Notes: a model not told the origin generated them from the sequence alone. A stretch of 64,000 nt of DNA from Brevibacterium paucivorans (GCF_016907735.1 NZ_JAFBCP010000001.1:558001-622000), one strand, 5' to 3'; positions 9,935-19,653 are shown, numbered from the stretch's first letter. Translations and numbers: made by a program.

Positions 9935-9974
9935 AACACGAGGGGCGGGAGCATGTGCTCCCGCCCCTCGTGTT
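9935..9974. terminator. Bidirectional terminator between pcrA and the MT0933-like gene
   Basis: A 19 bp near-perfect stem (9935-9953 with 9956-9974), very GC-rich, bounded by AAAA on the left and TT on the right. It serves converging genes. Confidence 0.8.
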
Positions 9975-9987
9975 CGAACGAGTGTTC

Positions 9988-10170
9988 TTACTCGTTTCCG
10001 AGCTTGCCGTCAGCAGCGTCGCGACCCTGGTTAACCTGGTCTTCGAACTTGCCACCGGTCTTGTCGTTAGCGAAGTCAGCACCCTTGTCGAGTGCGTCGT
10101 CGGTAACGCCTTCAGCCTGCTCGCTGTTAACTGCGTCCTTTGCCTTGTCTGCGAAGTCTCCGAGTCCCAT
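9988..10170 (-). CDS. MT0933-like small hydrophilic protein (annotated antitoxin family)
   Basis: A 60-residue, highly charged, repetitive protein: MGLGDFADKAKDAV, then DKGADFANDKTGG and FEDQVNQGRDAADG. This is the pattern of the actinobacterial MT0933 (Rv0909-type) family, which databases call an antitoxin; it also resembles CsbD-like stress proteins. The start at 10170 is fixed by AGGAGG at 10175-10180, four bases before the ATG; the longer frame back to 10248 is rejected. No toxin gene lies next to it. It stands alone between a terminator and an acyl-CoA dehydrogenase, so a toxin-antitoxin role is not supported here. Confidence 0.85.
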   Translation of the reverse strand: MGLGDFADKAKDAVNSEQAEGVTDDALDKGADFANDKTGGKFEDQVNQGRDAADGKLGNE

Positions 10171-10312
10171 TAATCCTCCTCGTATTACGTGGACAGTTGC
10201 GATCAGCAACCTGTCTCCAACATTTCCATCGAGTAGCTTGTGAGACAACCGCCCCTTAAGAAAACCTTGCGATTTTCACGTGACGTTCAGGTTTTCTTCG
10301 CCGTTCCTTCAG

Positions 10313-11446
10313 CTAACGGGTGAGCTGGCGCCCAATGATGGTGCGCTGAATCTCCGACGAACCCTCGTAAATGCGGAAGATTCGGACGTCACGGGCATAG
10401 CGCTCGAGCGGGAAGTCCCTGGTGAAGCCGTAACCACCGTGGATCTGCAGAGCTTCGTCCGTGATGAACGCAGCGGCTTCGGATGCCACCAGTTTTGCGG
10501 TTGCCGACTTGATGGTGAAGTCTTCGCCCGTGTCACGCGAGTGCGCGGCGTCCATTGTGACGAGGAATGCCTGCTGGTAGCGCGCGTAGATGTCAGCGAG
10601 TTTGAAGGCGATAGCTTGCATAGCTGCAATGGGCTTGCCGTTGATGTGGCGAGTCTTGGACCATGCAACAGCGTGCTCCATAGCCTTGCGCGAAATACCG
10701 ATACTCATCGCGGCAACTTCGATACGACCTCGGTCTAGAACCTTCATCGCTGTCTTGAACCCCTGGCCTTCTTCACCAAGAAGGGCATTTGCGGGCAGTT
10801 CGCAGTCGAACGAGATTTCATACACGGGTGATCCGCGCAGACCCATCGTCTTTTCGTGGCCACCGACCACAATGCCTTCGACCTTAGCGGTGTCGACCAG
10901 GAAGGCCGAGATTCCGCGGTGGCCGGCCTCGGGGTCAGTGATGGCGTACACGACGACAAAGTCAGCGAACCCAGCATTCGTGATGAAGTGCTTGGTGCCC
11001 TTGAGGTGCCAACCGTTGTCGGTGCGCACTGCTTTTGTGCTCATTTCGGCTGGGTTAGAACCTGCGCCGGGCTCGGTGAGACCAAATGCACCAATGACTT
11101 CACCGCTGGCAGCACGTGGCAAGTAGGCGTTCTTCTGTTCGTCGGTTCCGCCAATCAGCACAGAGTCTGTGGCCAGGTAGTGCGCGGTGACGATCGACGC
11201 GGTCGAACCACATCCGCCAGCGACTGCAGCGACCATGTGGGTCATCGCGACCGAGCTGATTCCTGGACCACCGTACTCTTCTGGCAGGTTAAGTCCCATG
11301 ACTCCCATGTTCGCGAGCGCCTTAATGACGTCGTGAGGAATCTCTTCAGTTTCGTCGGTTTTCGCGGCTTGGGGTTCCAGAACTTCGTTCGATAGCTCCT
11401 CGACGGCCTCGATGAGCATCTTCTCGTCGTCAGATACACCAAACAT
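10313..11446 (-). CDS. Acyl-CoA dehydrogenase
   Basis: FAD-dependent alpha,beta-dehydrogenation of an acyl-CoA thioester. The 377-residue protein has the FAD-binding FGLTEPGAGSNP segment, the FITNAGFADFVVV region, and the C-terminal IYEGSSEIQR whose Glu is the usual catalytic base in short/medium-chain enzymes. The start ATG (11446) is supported by TAGGAGG six bases upstream, just after the CoA-transferase stop at 11457. Together the two genes look like an operon that activates an organic acid to its CoA ester and then oxidises it. The substrate is not evident. Confidence 0.92.
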   Translation of the reverse strand: MFGVSDDEKMLIEAVEELSNEVLEPQAAKTDETEEIPHDVIKALANMGVMGLNLPEEYGGPGISSVAMTHMVAAVAGGCGSTASIVTAHYLATDSVLIGGTDEQKNAYLPRAASGEVIGAFGLTEPGAGSNPAEMSTKAVRTDNGWHLKGTKHFITNAGFADFVVVYAITDPEAGHRGISAFLVDTAKVEGIVVGGHEKTMGLRGSPVYEISFDCELPANALLGEEGQGFKTAMKVLDRGRIEVAAMSIGISRKAMEHAVAWSKTRHINGKPIAAMQAIAFKLADIYARYQQAFLVTMDAAHSRDTGEDFTIKSATAKLVASEAAAFITDEALQIHGGYGFTRDFPLERYARDVRIFRIYEGSSEIQRTIIGRQLTR

Positions 11447-11456
11447 GTGCTTCCTC

Positions 11457-12575
11457 CTAAATTTCGTCGTTGTGTTCGCCCAGACGGGGAACTGGCAGCT
11501 CAGCGACTGGTCGCTCGCCATCAAATAACAGTGGGTGGCCCGCATAGCGGTGCCCCAAACGTTCGTCAGTGCGGATGAGGTCGCGTTCCCGGCCGAGGTC
11601 GGACTCGAGGCTCTGCTTTAAGTCCAGTACCGCTGAGCAGGGGATTCCATTCGTACCGAGGAGCTCCAGTGCTGAGTCAACAGTGTGGGGTTTGAGGGCT
11701 TCCTCGATTTCGGCGCGGAGATCCTCTTCGTTCGCCTTCCGCTTGGGGTCGGTGAGGAAACGTTCGTCGGTTGCGAGTTGTGGCCGCTCGAGCGTTTCCG
11801 CCAAGTGAGCAAACAGACGGTCGTTTGCAACAGCGATGACAATGAGACCGTCAGAGACACGGTAGGTGTCGAACGGTGCCGTGACGGGGTGTGCATTTCC
11901 TGAAGGAACCGGGGCTTCACCCGTTGAGTCGTACACCGCCACGTTAGTTGGCTGCATCGAAACCAGCACGTCGTACATGGGAATGTCGACGTGGCTTCCT
12001 TCGCCAGTGACCTTCTGTTTGAACAGCGCAGACGCGATTCCAAAGGCCGCGAGGTTGCCTGCGGCGACGTCGGCAATCGACTCCCCTACCCGGGTAGGTC
12101 CGCTTTCGACCGTTCCAGTAGCGGCCATGAGACCGCTACGTGCCTGGACCACAGTGTCGTATGCCGGGCTCTTGGCGAAACTACCGGCCTGCCCGTACCC
12201 AGAGATGGACGCGTACACCAGCTCAGGGCGTTTCGCGCGCAACTGCTCAGCCGAGATACCCAGTTTGTGAGCCACGCCGGGACGAAAATTCTCAACCACA
12301 ACGTCGGCGCGTTCCAGGAGGGTGTCCAGTCGAGCCCGGTCCTCATCGGACTTCAGGTCGATCTCAACGGACTTCTTGCCTCGGTTGAGACCGGAGAAGT
12401 AAACGCTCTCTCCGTCTTTGAAAGGGCCCAAGTGTCGAGCATCATCACCCACTCCGGGGATCTCGATCTTGATGACTTCGGCACCTAGGTCCGCAAACAT
12501 TGCGGTCGCGTAGGGACCTGCAAGTACTCGCGAAAAGTCTACGATTGTGACGCCAGAAAACGGTGAATGTGACAT
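11457..12575 (-). CDS. CaiB/BaiF (class III) CoA-transferase
   Basis: Transfers CoA between carboxylic acids without a free intermediate. The 372-residue protein opens with the family block GVTIVDFSRVLAGPYATAM and contains GAEVIKIE, GLNRGKKSVEIDLK and the catalytic-Asp segment GESIADVAAGNLAAFG. It lies 10 bp upstream of the acyl-CoA dehydrogenase. GACAAT lies six bases before the ATG and could be a -10 of a leaderless mRNA, but a clear -35 is missing. It could also be an alpha-methylacyl-CoA racemase; the sequence alone does not separate these. Confidence 0.92.
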   Translation of the reverse strand: MSHSPFSGVTIVDFSRVLAGPYATAMFADLGAEVIKIEIPGVGDDARHLGPFKDGESVYFSGLNRGKKSVEIDLKSDEDRARLDTLLERADVVVENFRPGVAHKLGISAEQLRAKRPELVYASISGYGQAGSFAKSPAYDTVVQARSGLMAATGTVESGPTRVGESIADVAAGNLAAFGIASALFKQKVTGEGSHVDIPMYDVLVSMQPTNVAVYDSTGEAPVPSGNAHPVTAPFDTYRVSDGLIVIAVANDRLFAHLAETLERPQLATDERFLTDPKRKANEEDLRAEIEEALKPHTVDSALELLGTNGIPCSAVLDLKQSLESDLGRERDLIRTDERLGHRYAGHPLLFDGERPVAELPVPRLGEHNDEI

Positions 12576-12652
12576 ATATCAATTGTCCCAGCCCACGTCA
12601 GCACATTCACTTTCGTACGCACACGAGTGTCCAGCTAGGCGGACAAATTGCT

Positions 12653-12874
12653 TTATACGCCGGGTACTGTAAGCGCGAGTGTCAAGATTAAGCCAGCCAG
12701 AATCATCAAGGTGGTGACGTCAGCGATCATGCTGCGATTGACCCACCATGAACTCCGCGGACTCAGGCGAACAAATGCTAAACCAACCAGGCAAACCGCT
12801 AGAGCGATTGCTGTGTAAAGAACACTGACAAACGCCAGAGCACAGGCCCCCAGAATCCACACCAGGGTTACCAA
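12653..12874 (-). CDS. DUF3017-like small membrane protein
   Basis: At least 73 residues with three hydrophobic segments and the family-like ending in which NRSMIADV is followed by TLMILAGLILTLALTVPG. It directly follows purH, a usual place for DUF3017 genes in actinobacteria. Start is unsure: TTG at 12874 is the only ATG/GTG/TTG in the frame, yet the frame stays open back into the end of purH and encodes a basic stretch (KRRGKGRGPISKRWIVWKRR) that would suit a cytoplasmic N-terminus. The true start may be a rarer codon upstream. Confidence 0.6.
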   Translation of the reverse strand: MVTLVWILGACALAFVSVLYTAIALAVCLVGLAFVRLSPRSSWWVNRSMIADVTTLMILAGLILTLALTVPGV

Positions 12875-12980
12875 TAGGACCCAGTCGCGGCCCGTGGGGT
12901 TAGCGAATCGGCGTTTCCATACGATCCATCGTTTGGAAATCGGCCCGCGACCCTTACCTCGCCGTTTAAGCGTGGTCTTA

Positions 12981-14513
12981 TTAGTGGAAGAAATGGCGAG
13001 TACCTGTCAGGTAGAGAGTCAGTCCGGCCGTGCGGGCAGCCTCGATCACTTCTTCGTCGCGAATCGAGCCGCCGGGTTGAACCACCGCACGAACCCCGGC
13101 TTCGACGAGCACTTCGAGCCCGTCGGCAAAGGGGAAGAAAGCGTCGGAAGCCGCAACAGATCCACGTGCTCGTTCTTCACCAGCACGGCTGACAGCCAGA
13201 CGCGCGGAGTCCACGCGGTTGACCTGCCCCATTCCGATTCCAACGGATGCGCCGTCCTTTGCCAGCAGAATCGCGTTGGACTTCACCGACCTGACGGCGC
13301 GCCACGCGAACACCAAGTCTGCGAGCGTCGCGTCATCAGCTGCTTCCCCAGTGGCCAGAGTCCAGTTGTTCGGGTTGTCGCCTTCTGCCTGGTAGACGTC
13401 ACGCTCTTGCACCAGAATTCCACCACTGATTGAGCGGAACTCCGTGGAAGCAAACGTCACGTCACCCAATTCCAGCAAGCGGATGTTCTTCTTTTTCTGT
13501 AGAACCTCAGCGGCACCTGCTTCAAAAGAAGGTGCGGCAACGACCTCGGTGAAAATGGGAGCGATCTGTTCTGCAAGCGCCACAGTCACCGGCCGGTTGG
13601 TGGCTATCACACCGCCGAAAGCCGAAACCGAGTCACAGTCATGAGCGCGCTTGTGCGCTTCTTCAATCGTGGAACCTACCGCGACTCCACACGGGTTGGC
13701 GTGCTTGATGATGGCTACAGCAGGTTCGTCGAAGTCGTAAGCCGTACGCACTGCGGCATCTGTGTCTTGGTAGTTGTTGTACGACATTTCTTTTCCGTGG
13801 AGCTGTGTGGCGGTTGCCAGTCCCCCACCGGTTGCGTACACGCGGGCTTCCTGGTGCGGGTTCTCTCCGTAGCGCAGAGTCGATTTCAGCTGACCAGTGG
13901 CACCAAAGAACTCAGGCTTATCGCTGTGCGAAGCAAACCATGAAGCTACTGCCGTGTCATAAGACGCGGTGTGTGCGAACGCTTTTGCGGCAAGCGTTGT
14001 ACGTTCTTCAAGGGTGAAGCCGTTGCCTTCAGCGGCCGCGACTGTGGACGTGTAATCTGCTGGGTCTACGACGATCGCCACGGATGCGTGATTCTTTGCC
14101 GCAGCGCGAACCATGGACGGACCACCGATATCGATCTTTTCGATGCAGTCGTCATACCCGGCACCTGATGCGACAGTCTCGGTGAACGGGTAAAGGTTCA
14201 CGACAACCAGGTCAAAGGCCTCGATGTTTAGGTCTGCAAGCTGTGCCACGTGATCGGGATTGCGGGTATCAGCGAGAATTCCCGCGTGAACACGTGGGTG
14301 GAGAGTTTTTACTCGTCCGTCCAGGCACTCGGGGAAGCCGGTGAGCTCTTCCACTTTGGTGACCTTTACGCCCGTTTGTGCGATCGTCGACGCAGTTGAT
14401 CCTGTCGACACAATTTCGACGCCTGCCGAAGCCAAGCTCTGAGCGAATTCTTCTAAGCCAGTCTTGTCAAAAACGCTAATGAGTGCGCGACGAATGGGGC
14501 GTTGTTCAGACAC
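12981..14513 (-). CDS. purH: Bifunctional AICAR transformylase / IMP cyclohydrolase
   Basis: Catalyses the last two steps of IMP synthesis. The 510-residue protein has the N-terminal methylglyoxal-synthase-like IMP cyclohydrolase domain ([15 protein letters not shown], about 9-23; [11 protein letters not shown]) and the C-terminal transformylase ([28 protein letters not shown]...D near 460). Length is typical. It overlaps purN by 8 bp and is transcribed after it. The pair with perM upstream matches the mycobacterial order perM-purN-purH. Confidence 0.97.
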   Translation of the reverse strand: MSEQRPIRRALISVFDKTGLEEFAQSLASAGVEIVSTGSTASTIAQTGVKVTKVEELTGFPECLDGRVKTLHPRVHAGILADTRNPDHVAQLADLNIEAFDLVVVNLYPFTETVASGAGYDDCIEKIDIGGPSMVRAAAKNHASVAIVVDPADYTSTVAAAEGNGFTLEERTTLAAKAFAHTASYDTAVASWFASHSDKPEFFGATGQLKSTLRYGENPHQEARVYATGGGLATATQLHGKEMSYNNYQDTDAAVRTAYDFDEPAVAIIKHANPCGVAVGSTIEEAHKRAHDCDSVSAFGGVIATNRPVTVALAEQIAPIFTEVVAAPSFEAGAAEVLQKKKNIRLLELGDVTFASTEFRSISGGILVQERDVYQAEGDNPNNWTLATGEAADDATLADLVFAWRAVRSVKSNAILLAKDGASVGIGMGQVNRVDSARLAVSRAGEERARGSVAASDAFFPFADGLEVLVEAGVRAVVQPGGSIRDEEVIEAARTAGLTLYLTGTRHFFH

Positions 14514-15120
14514 GTGAGGACTCGCTTTCTACTGGTGTGAGTGTGACGCGACGGCCGTTAAGGGACAACGAATGCGTCGCAAGGTCGGATAGAAGTCGCA
14601 CAAGCTGTGCTCGCTCAACCTTTTTAATTTTTTCGTGAAGAGTTTCTTCAGTGTCGGTGGGGCTGATTTCAATAGGAAATTGGCGGATGATGGGGCCGGT
14701 GTCCACACCCTCGTCGATGAGGTGGATAGTCGTCCCTGTCACGTGAACTCCGTGGGCCAGAGCGTCGCGCACCGCATGGGCTCCTGGGAAGCTGGGCAAA
14801 AGAGCGGGGTGCGTGTTAATGATCTTCCCGGCAAACCGCGAAACAAATTCCGGGCCCAAAATCCTCATGAGTCCCGCCGACACAATCCAGTCCGGCTGGT
14901 AGCTCTCAACAACCTCGGCAAGCGCCCGGTTCCAATCTGACCGGTCTTCGTAGGCCGAGAAGTCGACACAAAAGTCATCCACGCCTGCCTGCTGAGCACG
15001 GCGCAACACCGGAGCGTCGGGAAGATCGGAGCCCACTGCCACCACACTGTAGGGGCCGGCAGCGTCTAAAACTGCTTGGGTCAACGTTCCTGAACCAGAA
15101 GCCAACAGAAGAATACGCAC
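14506..15120 (-). CDS. purN: Phosphoribosylglycinamide formyltransferase
   Basis: Transfers the formyl group from 10-formyl-THF to GAR in purine synthesis. The 204-residue protein has [10 protein letters not shown] at the N-terminus, the active-site region [21 protein letters not shown] with the conserved Asn-x-His, and [18 protein letters not shown]. The start is GTG (15120). A -10-like TAGAAT at 15127-15132 is only six bases upstream and no Shine-Dalgarno is seen, so the purN-purH mRNA is probably leaderless. Confidence 0.95.
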   Translation of the reverse strand: MRILLLASGSGTLTQAVLDAAGPYSVVAVGSDLPDAPVLRRAQQAGVDDFCVDFSAYEDRSDWNRALAEVVESYQPDWIVSAGLMRILGPEFVSRFAGKIINTHPALLPSFPGAHAVRDALAHGVHVTGTTIHLIDEGVDTGPIIRQFPIEISPTDTEETLHEKIKKVERAQLVRLLSDLATHSLSLNGRRVTLTPVESESSRV

Positions 15121-15126
15121 GACGCC

Positions 15127-15132
15127 ATTCTA
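15127..15132 (-). promoter_or_regulatory. Predicted -10 element of a leaderless purN promoter
   Basis: TAGAAT on the minus strand (5 of 6 consensus bases) ends six bases before the purN GTG. The -35 is weak (TTCGAA, 17 bp spacer). Confidence 0.4.
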
Positions 15133-15180
15133 AGCCTTGACGCTTCCCGTTCGAATTCGTGTGCCACACTAAAGAACGTG

Positions 15181-15615
15181 ATGCCTCCCAAGAATGAAAC
15201 GACTGAAAACACCACCATCGGACCAGACGTGAAGAAGCGCAGGCGTTTGGGCTACACGTTTTTAGCCCTGTGCGCCCTCTCCTTCATGTTCTCTTTCTAC
15301 CGCTTGCCGTTTTCTTTGCTCGCGGGGCTGTTCTCGGTTGGAGCACTCATTTGGGGTATCCGCCTGTTCATCGCGTGCGTGCAGACGAAAGGTCCTGTCC
15401 CGATGCTCGTGTTTTCGGTCATCGGCGTGTTCGCCTCAGTGATGAGCATTTTCGCCGCCGCCGGAACGCTCATCATGTATCCGGTACAGAAATCATTCGA
15501 AGAGTGCACTACATCTGCCATCACTCAAGAGGCAAGCGTTTCGTGCCAAACCGAATATAAAAAGGGCGTCGAAGACCTTTTCAAGCAGGTGACTGGGCAA
15601 CAGTTACCGAGCTGA
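15181..15615 (+). CDS. Membrane protein of unknown function
   Basis: 144 residues: a charged N-terminus (about 1-22), then three hydrophobic helices (about 23-42, 45-66, 76-98) and an outside C-terminal part with two Cys that could form a disulfide (ECTTSAIT and SCQTEY). No family recognised. A GTG one codon upstream (15178) is the alternative start. It converges on perM with a 12-base overlap of the coding ends, as often seen for small genes at this locus. Confidence 0.7.
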   Translation: MPPKNETTENTTIGPDVKKRRRLGYTFLALCALSFMFSFYRLPFSLLAGLFSVGALIWGIRLFIACVQTKGPVPMLVFSVIGVFASVMSIFAAAGTLIMYPVQKSFEECTTSAITQEASVSCQTEYKKGVEDLFKQVTGQQLPS

Positions 15616-16827
15616 CTCTGAGTCAGGCTTTTGAGGAGTCGACGAAGAGACATAAAAGTCCCGCAGTTTTTTCATCCCCAGGCCAATTCCAACGCCACCT
15701 GCAACCCAAATAGCACTTGCAACGACAAACATCCACGGAATCACACCAGTGGTTTGCAAACCTCCTGGACCGATTCCACCGCAAAAGAACAGCGACGCCA
15801 ACGCTAAGACAATGAATGTCTGAACCCCCGCGACAACTGCGTTGTGTAGCGTCGCAGACTCCGAAAACGCAATCACCAACGCAAAGGCGATAAGGGGAAC
15901 AGCCACCAACGCGATTCCTTCTGGAAACGATATATGAGGGATGAGCGCAAAACTCGGAATAGCTGGTAGCGGCCCTTCAAAACCAGACATCGCCGATGCG
16001 TGAATGTCACCGCCTAAGCGAAGGGGGAAACCCGTGACCCACGTCAGCGCTCCCGCCCACACGGTTGGAGCGAACATCAATTGAACGATACCCAGCCCAA
16101 CAGCGGCAATTACGGGGGCACTGTAAGCAGAAACCACCTCGGCGGCGGATGAAAAACTCCCCCACACGGCAACGGCAAGAACGACGTGCGCAGCCACGAC
16201 CAGCGCAATCAGCAGTCGTGACACAAGCTTCAAGGAATCTTCGACCGCGTCGCCCCACGCAAAACTCATGCGGTCATCGCACCACCGCGCGAGGTGTTCA
16301 GCGCCTATGCGAATGCCCCACGCGGGTGCGAGGAGAAGAAGAATGATGCTCCGGCAAATACCAAAACCAGTGACGGGCGCGCCACTGATCACAAGCGCAA
16401 CCACAATCACGATGAGAACGCTCAGTGACAATCCTGTGAGCCGTAACAACTGAGTTTTCAGAAGGTCGTCGGAAGGCACGCGGTCGTCCGCACGAAGCTT
16501 CTTGCCCGCCCGATACATCTGCCATGCAACCACGAGTGACAACAGCGACGGAGGCAAACTCAGAACAAAATCAGCCTGCTCAAACGGGAAACCAAAAGCG
16601 GCTAAAGCACCGCGCGTGGCCCAGTCTGGAATGGTGGAGATTGGGAGCATTTTGGCCACTGCCACCAGCCACATCACAAACGACAAACCCAGCGCGCTCA
16701 GAATAAAAATAAGGAGAACGCGGGCACCTGCCAGCGCTCCGAGCCCTAGTGGTCGAGCGAAGTCATTCAGCGATTGGGAAGTCTTTGGCACACATACATC
16801 TTGCCGTCCCAGCAACAGGTGTTCCAA
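15604..16827 (-). CDS. perM: PerM / DUF6350 family integral membrane protein
   Basis: About 400 residues with roughly nine or more hydrophobic segments, from ARVLLIFILSALGLSFVMWL to MFVVASAIWVAGGVGIGLG. Position immediately before purN-purH is the synteny of mycobacterial Rv0955 (PerM), a membrane protein linked to cell division under stress; the assignment rests on that and on topology rather than on a motif. The TTG at 16827 and a GTG at 16791 (VPKTSQSL) are both possible starts. Symbol given with caution. Confidence 0.65.
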   Translation of the reverse strand: MEHLLLGRQDVCVPKTSQSLNDFARPLGLGALAGARVLLIFILSALGLSFVMWLVAVAKMLPISTIPDWATRGALAAFGFPFEQADFVLSLPPSLLSLVVAWQMYRAGKKLRADDRVPSDDLLKTQLLRLTGLSLSVLIVIVVALVISGAPVTGFGICRSIILLLLAPAWGIRIGAEHLARWCDDRMSFAWGDAVEDSLKLVSRLLIALVVAAHVVLAVAVWGSFSSAAEVVSAYSAPVIAAVGLGIVQLMFAPTVWAGALTWVTGFPLRLGGDIHASAMSGFEGPLPAIPSFALIPHISFPEGIALVAVPLIAFALVIAFSESATLHNAVVAGVQTFIVLALASLFFCGGIGPGGLQTTGVIPWMFVVASAIWVAGGVGIGLGMKKLRDFYVSSSTPQKPDSESAR

Positions 16828-16898
16828 TCAAGACACACCCGAGATGAACCCACATGGTACCTTAGTGAAGGTATATTTAGACGTTTTGTGAGGATTAT

Positions 16899-18104
16899 AT
16901 GAGTTCAGGGAACAGCTTCCCCCCTGGCACGCCGCCACAGCCACCCCGGCCACCGCAGCACAACGGAGCCCCCAACAACATGGGGTCCGCACCTCAAACG
17001 CCTATGGGCACGGGACCTAACCAGCCACCTCGGCCGGCACCCGCCCCAGGTTATGGACACCCTCAAGCCGGGCCTCAGAAGAAGAAGTCTTCTAAGGCAC
17101 CGCTTTTCATTTCGCTGGCTGCAGTTGCGGGTGTCATCCTTCTTGTCGTCGCTGGGATCATTGTGGTCAATGTTGTCAACAAACAACAGCACAGTCCCCA
17201 AGCGCTTGCTCAGTCATACGCTGACGCTGTTAACTCCGGCGACATGAAAAAGGCCAACGAAATTGCCAAGGTTCGCGTCCCTAAGGGGGCTCGCGAAGAA
17301 CTCCTCGACCCACGATTCATCGAGTCCTCTCCTGACAAGGTCAGTAACGTCAAGGTCGGCCAGGTTGACCGCAAGGGCGACACGGCACAGATCGACATGT
17401 CGTACACCATCAGCGGTCAAGAGCACAGCATGAAGTTGCACGCTGAAAAGAAGGGCAAGAAGGGCCTGTTCTTCGATGACTGGCAGATGCAGGGGCCTCA
17501 GGTTCAGCCTGTGACTCTCGATACTCCCGCTAATAAGCTCAAGGTCAATGGTGAAGAAATCGACGTCGAACCTGGTTCTGCCGTATACGCGATGTACCCA
17601 GGGACTTATGACCTCGAATCGCCTGAAAGCAAATTCCTGAGCGGAGACAAGCAGTCCATTTCCTTGGGCTACCTCAGCGACGAAGACAAACAGGAACCAC
17701 AGGAAGTCCGTCTGAGGGCAGATGTCAAGGACGAACTGAACAAAGAGGTTGAAAAGCTCGTCAACAAGAAGATCGACGAATGTGAGAAGTCGGGAGATTT
17801 TGAACCCAAGGGATGCGGGTTCCGAGTTGATCCGGAGTCAAGCTCTCAAGGGGTCAAGTTCAAGGACGACGTTAACGAAGGCGACGTTCATTGGAAGATC
17901 GAAAAGCGCCCCAAGATTTACGTGTCGTACTCCGGCACAATCGGAAATGGCGTGTACTTCTCTAAAGAAGAGGGCGAAGTTTCGTTCACGGCCGACTCGA
18001 AAAAGGCTGGAAAGAATGCCTGGAAGTCAATAAACAACCAAAAGTTCAAGGTTTCCGGCAAGGTCTACATCGACGGCGAGTCCGTAAAGATCGAGGACTA
18101 CTGA
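16899..18104 (+). CDS. Membrane-anchored extracellular protein with Pro-rich cytoplasmic N-terminus
   Basis: 401 residues. Residues 1-62 are Pro/Gly/Gln-rich and disordered, followed by a KKKSSK patch and one transmembrane helix (LFISLAAVAGVILLVVAGIIVVNVV, about 68-92). The outside part begins with a short DUF4878-like segment (SPQALAQSYADAVNSGDMKKANEI), continues through beta-rich, Lys/Asp/Glu-rich sequence and holds two Cys (DECEKS and KGCGFR) likely to form a disulfide. Architecture resembles actinobacterial cell-surface proteins with a Pro-rich cytoplasmic leader; function unknown. A strong terminator follows. Confidence 0.8.
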   Translation: MSSGNSFPPGTPPQPPRPPQHNGAPNNMGSAPQTPMGTGPNQPPRPAPAPGYGHPQAGPQKKKSSKAPLFISLAAVAGVILLVVAGIIVVNVVNKQQHSPQALAQSYADAVNSGDMKKANEIAKVRVPKGAREELLDPRFIESSPDKVSNVKVGQVDRKGDTAQIDMSYTISGQEHSMKLHAEKKGKKGLFFDDWQMQGPQVQPVTLDTPANKLKVNGEEIDVEPGSAVYAMYPGTYDLESPESKFLSGDKQSISLGYLSDEDKQEPQEVRLRADVKDELNKEVEKLVNKKIDECEKSGDFEPKGCGFRVDPESSSQGVKFKDDVNEGDVHWKIEKRPKIYVSYSGTIGNGVYFSKEEGEVSFTADSKKAGKNAWKSINNQKFKVSGKVYIDGESVKIEDY

Positions 18105-18121
18105 CCGTAGTTCACACCTGT

Positions 18122-18160
18122 GAGCCCCTGGACGCTACGTCCGGGGGCTCGCGTGTTTTT
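18122..18160 (+). terminator. Intrinsic terminator after the anchored protein gene
   Basis: A 13 bp stem with one G-T pair (18122-18134 with 18138-18150), a 3-base loop and a T5 run at 18156-18160. It also separates the converging amidase gene. Confidence 0.85.
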
Positions 18161-18162
18161 GG

Positions 18163-19563
18163 CTACACTCCCACGGTGCGCGCGGGAAGCTCCACGTCCA
18201 GTGTCTCTTCCAACCACAGCGACGCCGACAAAACGAATGGGTCAGCAAAGCGTGGGCCCGCAACCTGTACGCCCACAGTCCGCCCGTCGTCTGTGTAACC
18301 CGCGTGTACGGTCGAAGCCGGCTGCTCCGACATGTTGTACGGAACCGTAAACGATATGTGCCCCATGCTCTGCGACGGGTCGTTAAACGGCATGGGCCAC
18401 TCAGCAGGAAACGCGGCGACGGGAGCCACCGGCGACAACACCAGGTCGAATGGTTCGGTTGCACTCACGGTACGCTTGCGCATCGAATGAATCGAGTTGT
18501 ATGCATCCATGAGTTCCGGGCCAGTCACATGCGCCCCCGCCTCACACCACTGTGCAACATACGGCAAGACGTGAGCACGGTCTTCTTCACTGAGCTTCAT
18601 GAGGTCGTTGTATGACCGCACGCGCCAAAACAGATCAATGAGGCTCAGCAGTTCGTCATCCATGAATGGTTCAATTTCTTCCACCTCGGCGCCCGCCCGC
18701 TCGAACTCGCGCGCAACCCCCAGCACCACCTCGGCGACCTGCGGATCAACATCCATTCCGCACCCAGCATCCACATGCACGGCCACGCGCACGTTAGCCG
18801 GGTCAAAACGGGTCTGGTACGCCCCCGCATACGGAGGGAGTTGCGTGTAGTCACGTGCATCGGAACGCCCAATCACTTCCATAGCCGCGATCACGTCGCT
18901 CATCCGACGAGCCAGCGGGCCTGCACACCGCCCTTGATACGGAACCGACAAGGGAACGCGCCCAAAACTTGGCTTGAGCGTAGCCAACCCCAGCCAGGTT
19001 CCAGGCAAACGAATCGAACCACCGATGTCACTACCGATGTGAATCGGACCGTATCCGGCAACCGCCGCGGCACCCGCGCCAGACGACGAGCCACCCGTTG
19101 TCAGGTCTGGGTTAATTGGCGAGCGCGTGATGCCGTGCAGTGACGACACTCCAGATGACAACATGCCCCAGTCCGGCATGACCGTCGAACCCACGATGAC
19201 GGCACCGGCTTCTTCCAGGCGGTCCACAATAGGGGCATTGCGTTCTTCCGGTGTACGTGAACCCGGCTTGGTGCCCGACGGCATGGCGACTCCGGCGCGC
19301 GCGATGTTTTCTTTCACGGTTACGACCACACCGTCCAAGCCGCTTAACGCTTCGCCACGTTGCCAACGCCCAGCAGAATCTTGGGCTGCTTTCCGCGTGC
19401 GCTCCGAAACGGGCCCGTCACCTGTAGCGTTGTCCCACAGCGCGTTGATCGTGGGTTCGCACGCAGCAATACGCTCTGCCACAGCATCGAGCACATCAAC
19501 TGGACTAAAGTCCCCGTTTGCGTATCCAGCTGTTGATTCTTGAGCGGAAAGATCCGCCAGCAT
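18163..19563 (-). CDS. Amidase-signature family hydrolase
   Basis: 466-residue amidohydrolase with the Ser-cisSer-Lys triad visible: Lys84 in VTVKEN, the Gly-Ser-rich loop GGSSSGAG (157-164) and the nucleophile Ser183 in GSDIGGSIRLP. The ATG at 19563 has AAGGAG six bases upstream. It is the last gene behind a dipeptide-type ABC transporter on the same strand (90 bp gap with a hairpin at 19614-19644), so it probably acts on what the transporter brings in, such as an amide or a small peptide derivative. GatA is unlikely, as gatC/gatB are absent and the sequence is of the stand-alone type. Confidence 0.9.
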   Translation of the reverse strand: MLADLSAQESTAGYANGDFSPVDVLDAVAERIAACEPTINALWDNATGDGPVSERTRKAAQDSAGRWQRGEALSGLDGVVVTVKENIARAGVAMPSGTKPGSRTPEERNAPIVDRLEEAGAVIVGSTVMPDWGMLSSGVSSLHGITRSPINPDLTTGGSSSGAGAAAVAGYGPIHIGSDIGGSIRLPGTWLGLATLKPSFGRVPLSVPYQGRCAGPLARRMSDVIAAMEVIGRSDARDYTQLPPYAGAYQTRFDPANVRVAVHVDAGCGMDVDPQVAEVVLGVAREFERAGAEVEEIEPFMDDELLSLIDLFWRVRSYNDLMKLSEEDRAHVLPYVAQWCEAGAHVTGPELMDAYNSIHSMRKRTVSATEPFDLVLSPVAPVAAFPAEWPMPFNDPSQSMGHISFTVPYNMSEQPASTVHAGYTDDGRTVGVQVAGPRFADPFVLSASLWLEETLDVELPARTVGV

Positions 19564-19613
19564 AATGTGCTCCTTTCTATAGATGCGTCGACGTGTATCG
19601 ACGTATTTTGACT

Positions 19614-19644
19614 GCGTGGTGGCCCCGTCAGCCGGTCACCACGC
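19614..19644. other. Inverted repeat between the transporter ATPase and amidase genes
   Basis: Perfect 8 bp stem (GCGTGGTG/CACCACGC) with a 15-base loop. A T5 run follows on the plus strand only, so on the operon strand it is not a classical terminator; it may protect or attenuate the mRNA. Confidence 0.4.
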
Positions 19645-19653
19645 GGGTTGTTT

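Noticed and set aside
9988..10170. Toxin-antitoxin system
   Set aside because: The small protein matches a family named antitoxin, but there is no toxin gene beside it and it is a lone unit.
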